Source of the DNA: Channa striata
Lineage: Eukaryota > Chordata > Actinopteri > Anabantiformes > Channidae
Length of the DNA stretch: 64,000 nucleotides
NCBI GenBank assembly: GCA_033026295.1
Contig: CM065189.1
Location: 248,001-312,000, forward strand
Direction: 5' to 3'
In this document: positions 12,305-23,164 of the stretch, one piece after another
How positions within the stretch are numbered: the stretch's first letter is position 1
Layout: the number at the start of each line of letters is the position of its first letter
Position numbers and translations under genes: made by a program
Notes under the pieces: model-generated
The model's input: the letters and a program-made list of their open reading frames with translations, nothing else
Database searches by the model: none
Told to the model about the DNA's origin: nothing

Positions 12305-12377
12305 GTTTCTGTAGTGTAGTGGTTATCACATTTGCCTAACATGCAAAAGGTCCCTGGTTTGACATCAGGCAGAAACA
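12305..12377 (+). tRNA. tRNA-Val(AAC)-like copy, probably a pseudogene
   Basis: A 73-nt stretch follows the vertebrate tRNA-Val(AAC) pattern: GTTTCTGTAGTGTAGTGGTT at the 5' end, anticodon loop CTAACA, and a GGTTTGACATC in place of the B box GGTTCGAAxCC. Acceptor arms GTTTCTG/CAGAAAC pair fully. Changes in the B box and T stem (GACATC) and several C-to-T type changes suggest decay after transcription-competent ancestry. Confidence 0.7.
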
Positions 12378-12379
12378 AT

Positions 12380-14560
12380 GTTTTGGTTGTTGTTCTTTAT
12401 GACGACATGGACACACCATCTTAGTCAATAGGTTCTCTCACATGTTACTAATCCTTGCTCAGTAAAGCAAGCGCCAGTCAAATAATGGTATGTGTGTAGA
12501 CTGTTCTGTGAGGGACTACCTTGCTAACAGTCTCCGTTTGAAGATTTTCAGTCAGCACTGAGAGTTCATCCTAGTGCAGAAACTTCTTCCACTCCCATGT
12601 TGCCTAGGGCTTGTCTATTTCTTCACATCTCCAGCTGAGCTATTTCAGCACGGTAAAAAGGGGAGAGTCAGGTAGGCCTACTAACGAGGACCGGTGGAGA
12701 CCGGCTCCCTGTCAGGACATCGGAGGAGTAGCACTGTTGTCATGCCATTTCTTTTACGAACTCGACGAGGATCGACTTGTCCAATTATGTCTGTACGTGC
12801 TCCAGCGATCTGCTTTTGATAAGGAACGTTACCTTAATGGGAAAGCCTACATCATTTGCAGAGAGGCCGGTGTAGTTGTAGAAATACTTCAGTGTGTATT
12901 TGACAGAGCGGACGACTACTGGCTACAGTTGCAATGGTCACCGTTCCATTCTGCTTTTGAGAATCTTTAGAGGAGTCCCCCTCCATGCTGATGGAGACAC
13001 GTCCTTTCTGCCCTCTGCCCCGTCATTTTAAATAACTGGAGAAGGGCTGTGTGAGACCACTGAAGAAGAAAATGCGTGTGATTGCTGAAAGCTAGCTGCT
13101 GTTTGCAGCCATTGCTGAAATGAGAGTGGAAGCCCTGAATACTTTGCATCTGTAAGGTGTATATTTTTTCCTTTTGTTTAGATAAGCTACAAGTAGGCAG
13201 ATAGACTTAGCCGAACCTAACGGTGTCAACAACCGGTCTGTGGTGGTGCCTGCTTTGGTGGGGGAGGGGCGAGATAGCCTGCCCTTTTCTCTGGGAAGGC
13301 ACCTGAGGTTAGAATGGGTACCTGCTGGGTACTGGGTTCTGGACGGCGGACACTCAATCTGGACTGGGGTAACCTAACGGTCTCTTACCCTGGGGAGGGT
13401 GCTCGATGGTGGTTAGGCGGGAGGTGTCTTGGTGCATTGAGAAGGCAGCAACTTGCTGCGGCTGGTCCCGGTGTGGCTGGGATGCCCTCCTTGCTTGCCT
13501 GTAGTCAACCTGGGTTACAGGGAAGAAGAATAGAACAGCTTCTCAACCTTGTCTGGGCAGATTGGAGTAATCTAATGGTGCCACCAACCAATCTGTTAAC
13601 CTGAACAAGGGGTAAGTATGCGGCCCTCCTGGGTCCACTTGGACAGCACGCGGGATGTGGTGGTCCATGGCGTCAAAAATAAATGCTTGCTTTCAAATCT
13701 AGCCCAGACAACTAAACCTAGAATGCACCAGCAACCCAAATCAGTAGAACTCAACTTATCTCTGAACCTACCATGCTCTAAATGTATCTCCAACTCGTGA
13801 CCTAAGGTTAAAAAGCTACAAACAAAAACCTTATTCTGAAGACTACCAATAAGTATATAATTACAAGTTGCTTAATCTTATTTCCAAGCTGGCCAACACA
13901 TACCACATTCCATATTGCAACTTCAAATTTTTTAACTATTTCAAAACATGATAGATTAAAAATTGAAATCAATAAATAGGAATATGGACGTAATTTTTCC
14001 CCAAAAAAATTACTCATGTGCGCAACTTGTCCTTTGGTTGAGGAACCTTAGGTCATGACAGAAGGAACTGGAAGGAAGGCCAACAGCCATGTAAAGGCAA
14101 AAGCGACGAGCATTTCTCTATGACTGCCATGCATTATCCATGTCCTTCTTTGCATGGTCTTCAATAATCTTTTCTGCATTAAAAAAAAACGCTAAACAGT
14201 AGATATACAATCTGACAAAAACAAAGGTTTCTCCCCAGATTCTAGTTGAAAAAGAAAAGATGACTTACCAAATAAACATTCTTTTTTTCCCTTATGGGAG
14301 CCTTGTTTCAGTGAATCACATGTAATATTAACAACACTTAAAAGTACCATGTTCAGGGATATTGCCCATTTCCAATGTTGACACCATGGACACATTGGGG
14401 ATAGACTCCCTCAGTTTAGCCTGCACTTTGACTATGGCGGCCCTCTTGGCTTCCTTCATGATTGGTTCTCGTTCCTATTAATATAAAATGTTTTTTATTT
14501 TAATATTAAACTAAATTTAGAAAGAGAACAAACAATTTTTTACACCAGATTTTTCACAAT
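12380..14560. other. No recognisable gene; one 119-codon ORF
   Basis: The ORF at 12611-12970 (plus, ending FENL) has a plausible amino-acid mix (YELDEDRLVQLCLYVLQRS) but no motif I recognise and no splice support. It may be element-derived. The rest shows only short frames. Confidence 0.35.
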
Positions 14561-14564
14561 ACAG

Positions 14565-15000
14565 TTTTTTAGTGGTTCTGTGGAAATTTACAATTTACAA
14601 CAAGGTCATCTTAAGGCACTTTACATAATAAAGTCAAGACTATCCAAATATTTAAAGAAAACCCAACAAATCCCCCTTGAGCAGCTATAGGCAACAGTGG
14701 AGAGGAAAAACTCCCTTTACCGGAAGAAACCTCCAGCAGAACCAGGCTCAAGGTGGACGGTCATCTGCCTTGACCAGTTGGGCTGAGTGGAAAGTGGAGA
14801 GAGAAAAAAACAGAGCAACAAAAGCAACAACAAAACATTGGGCGGGTTAGTGGGACCAGTAGCTGCACACTGGAGGACACAGCGCCAAATCCGGGGACAC
14901 CTGAAGACAGGGAGACAGAAAGGGAGAGAGACGACTACGGGACAAAGAAGACACAGAGTTAATGTCATACAGTGGTGACATTATATGAGTGAATATTGTT
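14565..15000. repeat. Dispersed fish repeat (CTCCCTTTACCGGAAGAAAC type)
   Basis: Contains the GGAAAAACTCCC...GAAGAAACCTCCAGCAGAACC block and the TCATCTGCCTTGACC block that occur together in many fish genomes. Its 14846-14995 part closely matches 21865-22015 and 51545-51660 in this window (GACCAGTAGCTGC..., GACGACTACGGGACAAAG..., AATGTCATACAGTGGTGACA), which confirms it as a repeat. Confidence 0.8.
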
Positions 15001-15004
15001 GAAT

Positions 15005-15228
15005 CTTTGAGTGAGTTTAGTTATAGTCAAAGTCTCTGTCTTTTGAGTTAATGTTGTCACCTCCTCAAGTGTTGTGCTGACTATCAAAGTACCAGTATTT
15101 CGTGTGATAATTAGATAACTGTTTTAGTAGTTCACGGGTTAACGAACCTTCTGCACTCTTAGTGTGTCTCAGTTTCCGGTTTTGGGTCCTGTAGTAACAG
15201 TATCCAGTCACGGTGACCATTACATACC
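15005..15228 (+). repeat. Repeat shared with 47420-47650 (inverted)
   Basis: GAGTGAGTTTAGTTATAGTC, the CTCAAGTGTTGTGCTGA block, and GGTCCTGTAGTAACAGTATC all recur in reverse complement and in matching order at 47420-47650. This is an unnamed interspersed repeat; its boundary toward 15228 reads GTCACGGTGACC. Confidence 0.6.
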
Positions 15229-15229
15229 C

Positions 15230-15945
15230 AGACCATTTACCTGTAGTTCTACCTCAGCACAACACAAAAGCCAACAGCCCTGCTATCAGCTCTTTGAGAC
15301 TCTGTTTTAGCTGGTGACACACCAAACAAACCATTAGACATTAGTCATTATTGGGTTGAGAATAATGACTGATTACATCCGCTGTTAAAACAGCGGGGTG
15401 CTAGGAGCTAGCAGGCAGGGCATACACTGAACACCGTAACCAAGTGGCTGGCATAGTGTACAAAAAACATCTGTGCTGAGGCTAAAAAGGCCAGAAGTCC
15501 CAAAATCAAAATTTAACACACCTCCAAAGGTGGTTGAGAATGTCGGAGCTAAAGATCCTGTGGGGCTCTTGCTTGACATCGATCCTTAAACTCATCCTAA
15601 TAGTCAGGCCGTCCCTGGGTGAGGGACATAGAGGGACCTGGGTGCATAACAAATTAGTAAACCATTGTTCAAAGCACAATAACAGTTAGTCGGGTAAACT
15701 AAATGTCACCGAACTTTCAAGAATATGTTACACCCAACAAGTGTCAACAAAGGAACAAATTCAAAAAGTGTCCTTGCGGGTGCCCTCATAGTAAAACAAA
15801 GTGATCAAAAGGAACCCACCTGATCCAGGAAATCAGCAATAAGTAAGGGCAGGCATACTTGGAAAACAAGCAGAGCAGAGGGCTTGAGGACGAGGATTGA
15901 GAACCACAGCTGAAAGACTCGAGTCCATCACGTCGACAATGTGTA
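15230..15945. other. No recognisable gene
   Basis: Unique-looking DNA. The short frames carry no recognised motif. Confidence 0.4.
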
Positions 15946-15947
15946 AA

Positions 15948-16027
15948 ATTGTTATGGCTGAGTGGTTAAGATGATGGACTAGAAATCCATTGGGGTCTCC
16001 CTGTGCAGGTCCAAATCCTGCAACAAT
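15948..16027 (+). tRNA. tRNA-Ser(AGA)-like copy, pseudogene
   Basis: Follows tRNA-Ser(AGA): GGCTGAGTGGTTAAGATG (A box), anticodon stem-loop GGACTAGAAATCC, a long variable arm GGGGTCTCCCTGT, then GCAGGTCCAAATCCTGC (T arm). The acceptor 3' strand is one base short against the 82-nt norm and the T loop reads TCCAAAT instead of TTCGAAT, so it is unlikely to be functional. Confidence 0.75.
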
Positions 16028-16369
16028 GTAATGTCCAATGTCAGTGTTGTGTCTTTCAGTTCTTGATTAGCTGAACCCAAAGTGTTGTATAGGAATCTGC
16101 TGCTAAAGCTTCATTTAAAAAAAACACTACAGCTCCTTCCAAAACCTTGATAAGTTAATATATGATTGGACCCCATCTCCAGACCCCTCCCCGCACACCC
16201 CCTTCTGCTTCGTTGTGGATCAGGTTAAGAGAAAGTTAATTTAAGGTAAATCTTTACTGATGCCACATCTGGGAAATGTACTTGTTCAACAGGTCACAAG
16301 TATACAGCCAATAAAACCAATGGAAACAACAAGAGTAGGTGCACTGTAATGCACTTACTAATGTAATGC

Positions 16370-16640
16370 AATGTGCAAAAAATTTAATTTATGTAAAAAA
16401 GAACTACAGAATATATTCAGTTAGACTGTGGAGTTATAGATTCTGACCGCGGTGGGAGTAAAGGACCTGTGGTGGTGCTCTGTCCTGCACTGAGGGTGTA
16501 TCAGTCGGCCGCTGAACGAGCTGCACAGAGCCTCCACTGTCTGGTTCAGCGGCTGAGAGGTGTTGTCCATGATGGATGTCAGCTTGGCCGACATCCTCCT
16601 CTTACACACCTCCTCCACAGAGTCCAGTGGGCTGCCCAAG
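16370..16640 (-). mobile_element. LINE reverse-transcriptase C-terminal fragment
   Basis: The minus-strand reading (LDSVEEVCKRRMSAKLTSIM, HHRSFTPTAVRIYNSTV) is the terminal part of a fish jockey/CR1-superfamily ORF2. It is closely similar to the fragment at 48101-48250, so the two come from related elements. Confidence 0.75.
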
Positions 16641-17790
16641 ACAGAGCTGGTTCAGTCTGTTCCTGTCCCGGTCGGGGCCGCCTGAACCCCTGTTTAAGTC
16701 TGACATTTTTCAAGTGTATGTTTTGGTCTAATTTACACTGTGTATTCTGTGTATTCTAACTTTATGGGCAACAGAGTCCACTGTCTTTTGTATTATAAAC
16801 ACAGGAGTATATTGTTTTAAATAACAAAATATTACTTTTTTTTAGAAAACGTACGTATTTTAAAAATGCTTTTTGAGAAAGATACATTCGCCTTTTCCAA
16901 GTATTTAGATAAGGCATGGTCTTCAAGAAAAGTGTTATTTATAACGACTTTGATTATTATGTATGTTATGTACTATATTATTATTATTATTATTATTATT
17001 GGTTAATCTATTGGAAGCTGTTTCTGTTTTTTGTGTCATCCTATATGGAATGAAGCATTCCTTAAATCTGTAAATTATTTAACTTAACTAGGCCTGAACA
17101 TTTTAGATTTCTACAAAACTTTTATTTATGAGGAACAAACCTGGAACAAATCTGACTGGACTTATACATTCATGTTTTTACCACCATCAAGTTTAATAGT
17201 AATTAAATTATTTTTTTCCGTAACTCAGGTCGACTGACGCCAAAAGAGAACTCTATAACTGGGGTATTGGTCTTTTTGTGCCAACTCTGACACAGTCCAA
17301 ACCTTCATCAGCATCTTCCTGTTCTGTTCATTGGTTTGAGGCAGTTTAATCAAATTGTTACACTGACACCTTGAGGCCACAGGAACAAACTGCATTTTAT
17401 CAAGCTCAAACTAATACTATTGGTAGTATTAGCAGTCTGAATTCTAAAATAAAAGAAAGCAGTCCTCCCTCTCTTCAGTTGACTGAACAACTAGTTTTCA
17501 GTCTCCTGGACCTTTTCATATCCTGTCATCTTTCTTGAGAATTCCTCTCCCTGCTCTATATTGATGGCCAACATTAAACCACCCATTCTTTTACTATCTG
17601 CTTTCACTTCATTTTCTATGTTCAATATAGTTCACATGTCAGGGTCTGTTGGAGTGTTTGTGCACATTTGAGGAAGAGAGTCTGACATCACTGACACTGC
17701 ACATTGTCACTGCTTGGATTTGTGAATTCACACGTACATATGATTTTCTCTGTAGAGCAGATCACATTTCAGTCCCTGCACAGTGTCTGT
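16640..17790. other. No gene; (TTA)n run at about 16975-16999
   Basis: AT-rich spacer with a short ATT trinucleotide run. No coding block recognised before the receptor pseudogene. Confidence 0.5.
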
Positions 17791-18862
17791 TTACAGCATG
17801 TTGGTCTCACGGGAGCCAGGCTGCAGAATCTGAAGAGACAAAATGAGTCTGATAGATTTTCTAAACCAGGGGTAGAAAAAGCATAAATCAGAGGGTTCAG
17901 ACAGGGGCTGATACATATCATAAAGGCACTAGAGGCTGGAGATGAAGAATGTCCATCTGTTACAAAAAAGACAACAATACATGGGCAGTAACCGATAAAT
18001 AATATAAATACATAAAATAATATAAAGACATAAATACACAAGTACAACGACACCCAGAGTCCTGGCTGCTTTCAGCTCAGATTTTTTAGTCCTTACAGTC
18101 CCTGAATGCTTGAGTGTGACGGCTGCAACATGAGAGCGCATGGCACGAGGCTGAGACACAGACGTCACAAACAATGTCATATATAGTTATGATCATGGTA
18201 ATTGGAGCAATGAATGAGAAAACTGTGTCAACAAGTCCTTCAATGAAGTCAGTGACAATTACACACTCTCCACAGCAGGAATGAAACCTACCTGGTTGAG
18301 TGAGATTATACCGACAATAATAACCATCGTAGACAACAGAACAGATCCAACACACACAAACACACATTTTAACTCTTGTCACAGTGACTCTGGTGGGGTA
18401 ATGCAGAGGGTCACAAATAGCTAAATAGCGATCGACTGATATAAGAGCCATGTCTCCTACTGAGGCAGAGAAACAGATCGCATTCACATAACCATATAGA
18501 GAACACATGATGTCACCAAGTAACCAACAGCCTGTTAGTCTGGGAACTTCTAACATTGTCAAAAGCAGAAAATACATCTGGTGTCAAGATATGAAGAGAT
18601 TTGCACACCAACTCTAAGTAAAAGTTTCTCGTGAATTAGATGTTCAGACTTCAAAACAATAATCAATATTAAGTTTTGCTGAGTTTCTCTGCCTGAAGTG
18701 GGAGACTGAAACGATGACAAGCAGGTTGAGAGCCACACAGAAACCAGAGATGAAGAACAGCAAATACATGATGACAGCATCAGATTGACTGACCTGTGGT
18801 TTCCTGCAGGAGGCATTGAGGAGTTGTGGAAAGCAGAGCTCTGATCCATCCTGTTCCTCCGT
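17791..18862 (-). pseudogene. Trace-amine-associated-receptor-like GPCR pseudogene
   Basis: TAARs are rhodopsin-type GPCRs of the olfactory epithelium that bind biogenic amines. The minus strand gives the TAAR N-terminus (ELCFPQLLNASCRKPQVS), TM1 (LNLLVIVSVSHFRQ), TM3 to intracellular loop 2 (DRYLAICDPLHYPTRVTVT), extracellular loop 2 cysteines (FHSCCGEC) and TM7 (NPLIYAF). They lie in the right order but in different frames. Lesions: the expected start codon at 18862-18860 reads ACG instead of ATG; the TM2 region between HFRQ and GCWLLGD is scrambled and shifted; one T is missing in TM7 near 17875, after which the normal tail (SIRLILSLQILQPGSRETNM, then L and a TAA at 17793-17791) is in another frame. 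This is a clear pseudogene; the exact TAAR class is not assignable by eye. Confidence 0.88.
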
Positions 18863-19119
18863 CCACAGAGACGAGGAGGAGAAGCTGCAGGCCTGGCAGC
18901 TTCTGACTAAAACCAAAACTGTCAGACAAATGATTTATCAGTTTGTGTCCTAACCTTCATATACTACCCCACCACCCCCCTGAGGAAGCCGTTGTGTAAT
19001 TTGACAGAAGGTTTTTATTTCTCTAACTTTGTTAATATTTTTTAGTTTATTTCGCACTGGGAGGTTTTTGTTTGTGGATATCGTTTGCATTGATTAAATA
19101 TCCAAGATAGAATTATGTC

Positions 19120-20125
19120 CTCTAGTAGTTTGCACCAGTTGGATACGGTTGGACACAAGTGGGCAAATTTGTCCTACTAGTTGAACAAAAATGCTAACTA
19201 GTTCACTAGCCTACTAGTGACCTAGTGAAGGTCACAAGTAAAAACCTTATTACTTAACTAGTTTGAGCCTATTTGACCTTACTAGTTAACTAGTGAGGCT
19301 TAACATATTTACTAGCAGTGCTAGGACAATGAACACAATCAACTTGTTAACTAGTGAAATACATCTTCACTAGTATTACTAGTTAAGTAAGGCCCACAAT
19401 TCTTACTAGTTAAGGTAGTCAGGGTGCAAGACTTTAAGATGTCACATTAGTGACTGACATTTGATCTTACTAGTTACCTAATAAAGCTCAAAGTGCGTAT
19501 TGTTTGTACTAGTGAAGTCCAAAACACCCACTAGTTAAAGCCATTTATGACCTCACCAGTTAACGAGTTTGGTCATAAGAGTTTACTATTTGAACTAGTG
19601 AATGCCAAAGTCACACTAGTTGCATAAAATGCTAATTTGGTGGTGGTAAAGAGGTCTGGATTGAAGCCTCCAATTGGCTCTGCACTTCAAATATACAAAA
19701 AACAACCCATCAGTACTAATCAGTTTGTCATTGCCTCACCCAATCAATTTGCATGCTGTACACTAGGTGACATGCTGACTTAGGAAACACTAGTGACACT
19801 AGTGGCAGCATGTTTGGGCTTACATGTTAACAAGATAAAGCAAAAATGAGGCCTGATTTCCCAGCTCAAGCCTCTTCGGTCTCACTAGTTGGTTAGTGAG
19901 GCTTAAAATCTTCACTATTAAAGAAAACATCTACTGAATCACTAGTTAAATGTTCTTCTGCTTTACTAGTTGTAAAAGTTAGCCCCAAATGTGATTACTA
20001 GTTAACTAGTAAGAGTCAAATATGCCACAAGTCACACTAGTTGTGATGTTTTTAATGTTACTATTTAACTATTGGGGCCTTAAATCGTTACTAGTAAACA
20101 AGTAAAAGTAGAAATTCGTATCAGC
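19120..20125. repeat. Degenerate array of ACTAGT palindromes
   Basis: About 25 copies of ACTAGT (by eye) occur within 1 kb, often as TTACTAGTTAACTAGTGA, spaced irregularly by about 15-70 bp and separated by AT-rich, partly similar linkers (GAGGCTTAA-like, CACAAGT-like). Random sequence would give fewer than one. The last element abuts the RT fragment at 20126. The right end of the array is repeated at 49277-49520 in the second copy of the region. Confidence 0.75.
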
Positions 20126-20350
20126 ATGTTAACTAGTGAAATGTCGGACATTTCCCTCGAACGAGCAGTCTTCAATCAACTGTCAGACTTCCTTTCCCAG
20201 AACAACCTCCTCGATGTCAACCAGTCATGCTTCAAAAGTGGTCACTCCACAGACATGGCAGTCCTGACTGTTGTGGAATACCTACGGGCTGCAAGATCTC
20301 CTGGTAATTCTTCTGTCTTAATTCTACTAGACGTATCTGCAGAGTTTGAC
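20126..20350 (+). mobile_element. LINE reverse-transcriptase fragment
   Basis: Translation ERAVFNQLSDFLSQNNLLDV, then SCFKSGHSTDMAVLTVVEYL and VLILLDVSAEFD: fingers and first palm motif of an L2-like RT (usual LLDLSAAFD). Copy 2 at 49511 keeps about 255 bp more of this RT, so copy 1 has a deletion at 20350. Confidence 0.8.
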
Positions 20351-20439
20351 AACGTGGGTAATGTTGGTAGGTTCTGAATCTGCTGGTGGTTCTAGTAAGC
20401 GCTGCGCCTTTGGTGTAGTCGAAAAAGGAAAAACTGTGT

Positions 20440-21135
20440 GGAGCCAACAATGCTGAATCTAAATAATTCAACAAAAATAGTAAAAAAAGTTATTTTGAAT
20501 AACTCGGCTAGAATAGTTTGGAATTACTTTCTAATTCAAAACAAAGATCAGAATTCGCTTGAAGTTCCAGTCATAAAAAGATGAATTACAAAGATAGGAA
20601 TAGATAGAAAAATGTGCACGCTAAAAGAATAATTTTGAAAAAGTACAGTGAGAGAATAAGCGACAAAGTGTATTTTTTTGACATCAGTTAAGCTTTCTTA
20701 ACGAGGCTCATTTCTTTTTCAGGATGGAATTCTGAAGTCCCGTAAAAGCGCGAACAGGAACTTAGCCGTAACTGAGCTGGAAATCGATAAATGAGATTTA
20801 AACTTTATTATATATCCTGACGTGTTGCCAATATTAAGAGGGCATGCTTGCCAGTGATTCAAATTTACAGCGAGGACTGAGCCCTCCTCCCAAATGAAAT
20901 CAGTTTAATCAAACTTGTCGAGTGGAGATTTCTGTTTTCATCAAGCCCAAAATGTAATAATATAAAACAAATTTAATAATATAAAACAAAGGAACATATT
21001 ACAGCTGTTGTACTGTTCAAACTCCTGTGGAGGTTAAAATGCTTAAAACGACATGATAGGATGCGTGTAGTGGTTAATGACTCATACATGTGAGTTCTGA
21101 TGAGTAGATGAAATACAATGATTATAACATGGTAA
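20440..21135. other. No recognisable gene
   Basis: AT-rich DNA shared with 50100-50865 in the second copy. No motif recognised. Confidence 0.4.
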
Positions 21136-21139
21136 ATCA

Positions 21140-21670
21140 GCTTTGCCTAATTCCTTTTAACACACAGTAAGAACAAGATTTTGTACCAATGTGGGAGAGT
21201 TCTGTTTTATCACTGTTCAATTTAAGGAAGTGTAAGTTGAACCAGAATTTTTTTTCAGATAAGCAGTTGATAAGAGACGACGGTGGGACTGTGAAATTTG
21301 GTTTGTCAGATAGGTAGAGCTGGGTGTCATAAGCGAAGCAGTCATAGTGTATACTGATTTTGTGAAAAATATTGCCAAGAGCAAGAAGGTAGGTGGTGAA
21401 GAGAAGGGGCCCCAGGACAGAACCCTGCTGCACACCAGTAGAAACAGGGGAAGGCTGGGAACTAAAGGATTTGAGATGGACAAACTGAGTGTGGCCCGAG
21501 AGATACAAGTGGAACAAGTCTAGGATGTGTGAGTGATGCCAATGGAGGGAAGTCGATTGAGGAGAATTGTGTGGGAGATTGTGTCAAAGGCCGCACTTAG
21601 ACCAAGAAGGATAAGGATTGAGAGTAGACCGGAGTCAGCTGCTTTGAGGAGATCATTGGTGCATTTCATA
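21140..21670 (-). mobile_element. L2-like LINE RT palm fragment, decayed
   Basis: On the minus strand: LSAAFDTISHTILLNRLPSI near 21640-21560, then TGVQQGSVLGPLLFTTYLLA and LKLNSDKTE. The catalytic YADD box reads FAYD, so the polymerase is dead. The matching copy is at 50870-51310. It is in opposite orientation to the RT piece at 20126. Confidence 0.85.
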
Positions 21671-21844
21671 AGTGCAGTTTCTGTACTGTGGTGAAAACTG
21701 GACTGTTCATAGGTTCATAGAGGGAATGGGAATAGATGGGGCAGAGGATATTGTTTAATATAAACGATTATTATACTGAGCTACAACTTCATCAGGGTTG
21801 GGTAGATGGTCTGGAATAGGAATATTGTCAATGCAAGAAGAGAG

Positions 21845-22020
21845 GGTGTTGACATTAATACCGATAGGTTGGTAGGACCAGTAGCTGCGCACTGGAAGAC
21901 ACACGGCGCCAAATCCAGAGATACCTGAGGACAGGGAACGAAAGAGGGAGACAGAGAGGGAGAAAGACGACTACGGGACAAGGAAGACGCAGAGTTAATG
22001 TCATACAGTGGTGACATATA
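21845..22020. repeat. Dispersed fish repeat, second copy of the 14.6-kb family
   Basis: Matches 14846-14995 almost base for base over GGACCAGTAGCTGC to AATGTCATACAGTGGTGACA. Repeated again at 51530-51680 by the segmental duplication. Confidence 0.8.
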
Positions 22021-22024
22021 ACAA

Positions 22025-22815
22025 AACTATATATAGGCAAAACTAATGAAAAATCCATGAAACATTTATTTCTGTTGAGCTCAGACAAAGACACGTATCG
22101 TTCCACTGGATGTGAATATTTGTCATGAAGCTCAAATACAAACTGACAAACACATGAAACACTGCAAACATCCACCTGAGCTGGACAGGAAGTCAGAGAA
22201 TCAATGCACATCTGCAAACATCAGGATTATAAGTCGTATCATCATCCTCATAACGCAGTGACGGTTACTGGCAGCAGTAACTGCTGCAAATGCCAATAAG
22301 TTAATGTTGTTTCTGCTGCTGTGGTTTTATTAATATATGCAGACACGGCACAAATTACACGGCACATGACCACCAAAGAGCACCACCATTCACCATGTAT
22401 CACTGAGTGTTCCAGTCATAAAATCTAAATGTCTAATAAAAATATACATTTGCAGACAGAAAAAGTCTGTTTAACACAATTGAAATCCACTTCAAGTCCA
22501 AGAACAATAAAACAAACTATCATAATGCTGCATTTTAACCATCAACAACACAACGAAAATAGACTTTATCATGTGATTACGTTAACAAACGGTGAAAATC
22601 ATGTTCACACTCTGCATTTACAATAAATGAAGGAGCAGGTTGGTGCTAAATAAGTTCCCATGAATCCTGGTATTAAGCAGAACTGAATTAATTTCCACAA
22701 CATTTAGCTGATGCCACTGATTACTTAAGAACAAAGGACGATTATTTATCAATTTAAATCAAAACTGTATTTAAACCTTCAGTAATTTTTGGTGTTTGGT
22801 TTACTCACCGTATTC
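22025..22815. other. No recognisable gene
   Basis: Shared with 51690-52460 in copy 2. It holds only short frames. Confidence 0.4.
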
Positions 22816-22820
22816 ATAGG

Positions 22821-23160
22821 TCACACAGAGACGCACAGGAACCAGCTGACCAGACTCCAAGACCAGCAAACGGGTTTAGCGAATCCACGTTCACTATTGA
22901 AGGTGTGGAGGTGGATCAGTTCGTCAGAGGAGATTCTGTAGAAGGACAGAGTCCCAGCAGGACAGTCCACACACAGGAGGAGGAGGAGGGATGAAGGTCT
23001 TTCTGTTCTGATGCGTCCAGGACTGATTGTCCAGCCCAAACTCACAGTCCTTCCTGTCTCCTGTCCTGCTGAAGCGTCAACGCATTTCCTCCACTCCAGC
23101 TCCCAGTAACAGGGACCAGTCAGACCATTACTGCAAATCAGCTGGAAGCTTTGGTCCAAT
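22821..23160 (-). pseudogene. B30.2 (PRY-SPRY) exon remnant
   Basis: The minus-strand reading (QSFQLICSNGLTGPCYWELE, then VDCPAGTLSFYRISSDELIH, LHTF) is the SPRY half of the B30.2 exon of fish NLRC3-like genes. The PRY part is missing: copy 1 ends abruptly at 23160, where copy 2 continues about 545 bp further (52808-53354) before the two realign. Not connected to any NACHT exon here. Confidence 0.8.
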
Positions 23161-23164
23161 CCTA

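Noticed and set aside
12305..12377. Functional tRNA-Val gene
   Set aside because: The B box and T loop carry changes at conserved positions, although the acceptor stem still pairs.
12611..12970. 119-codon ORF as a host gene
   Set aside because: No family motif, no splice support, and it lies between repeats; kept only as a note.
22821..23159. Independent B30.2 (TRIM-like) gene
   Set aside because: Only the SPRY half is present, there is no RING/B-box or NACHT exon in sense nearby, and the sequence matches the NLR-type B30.2 exon.
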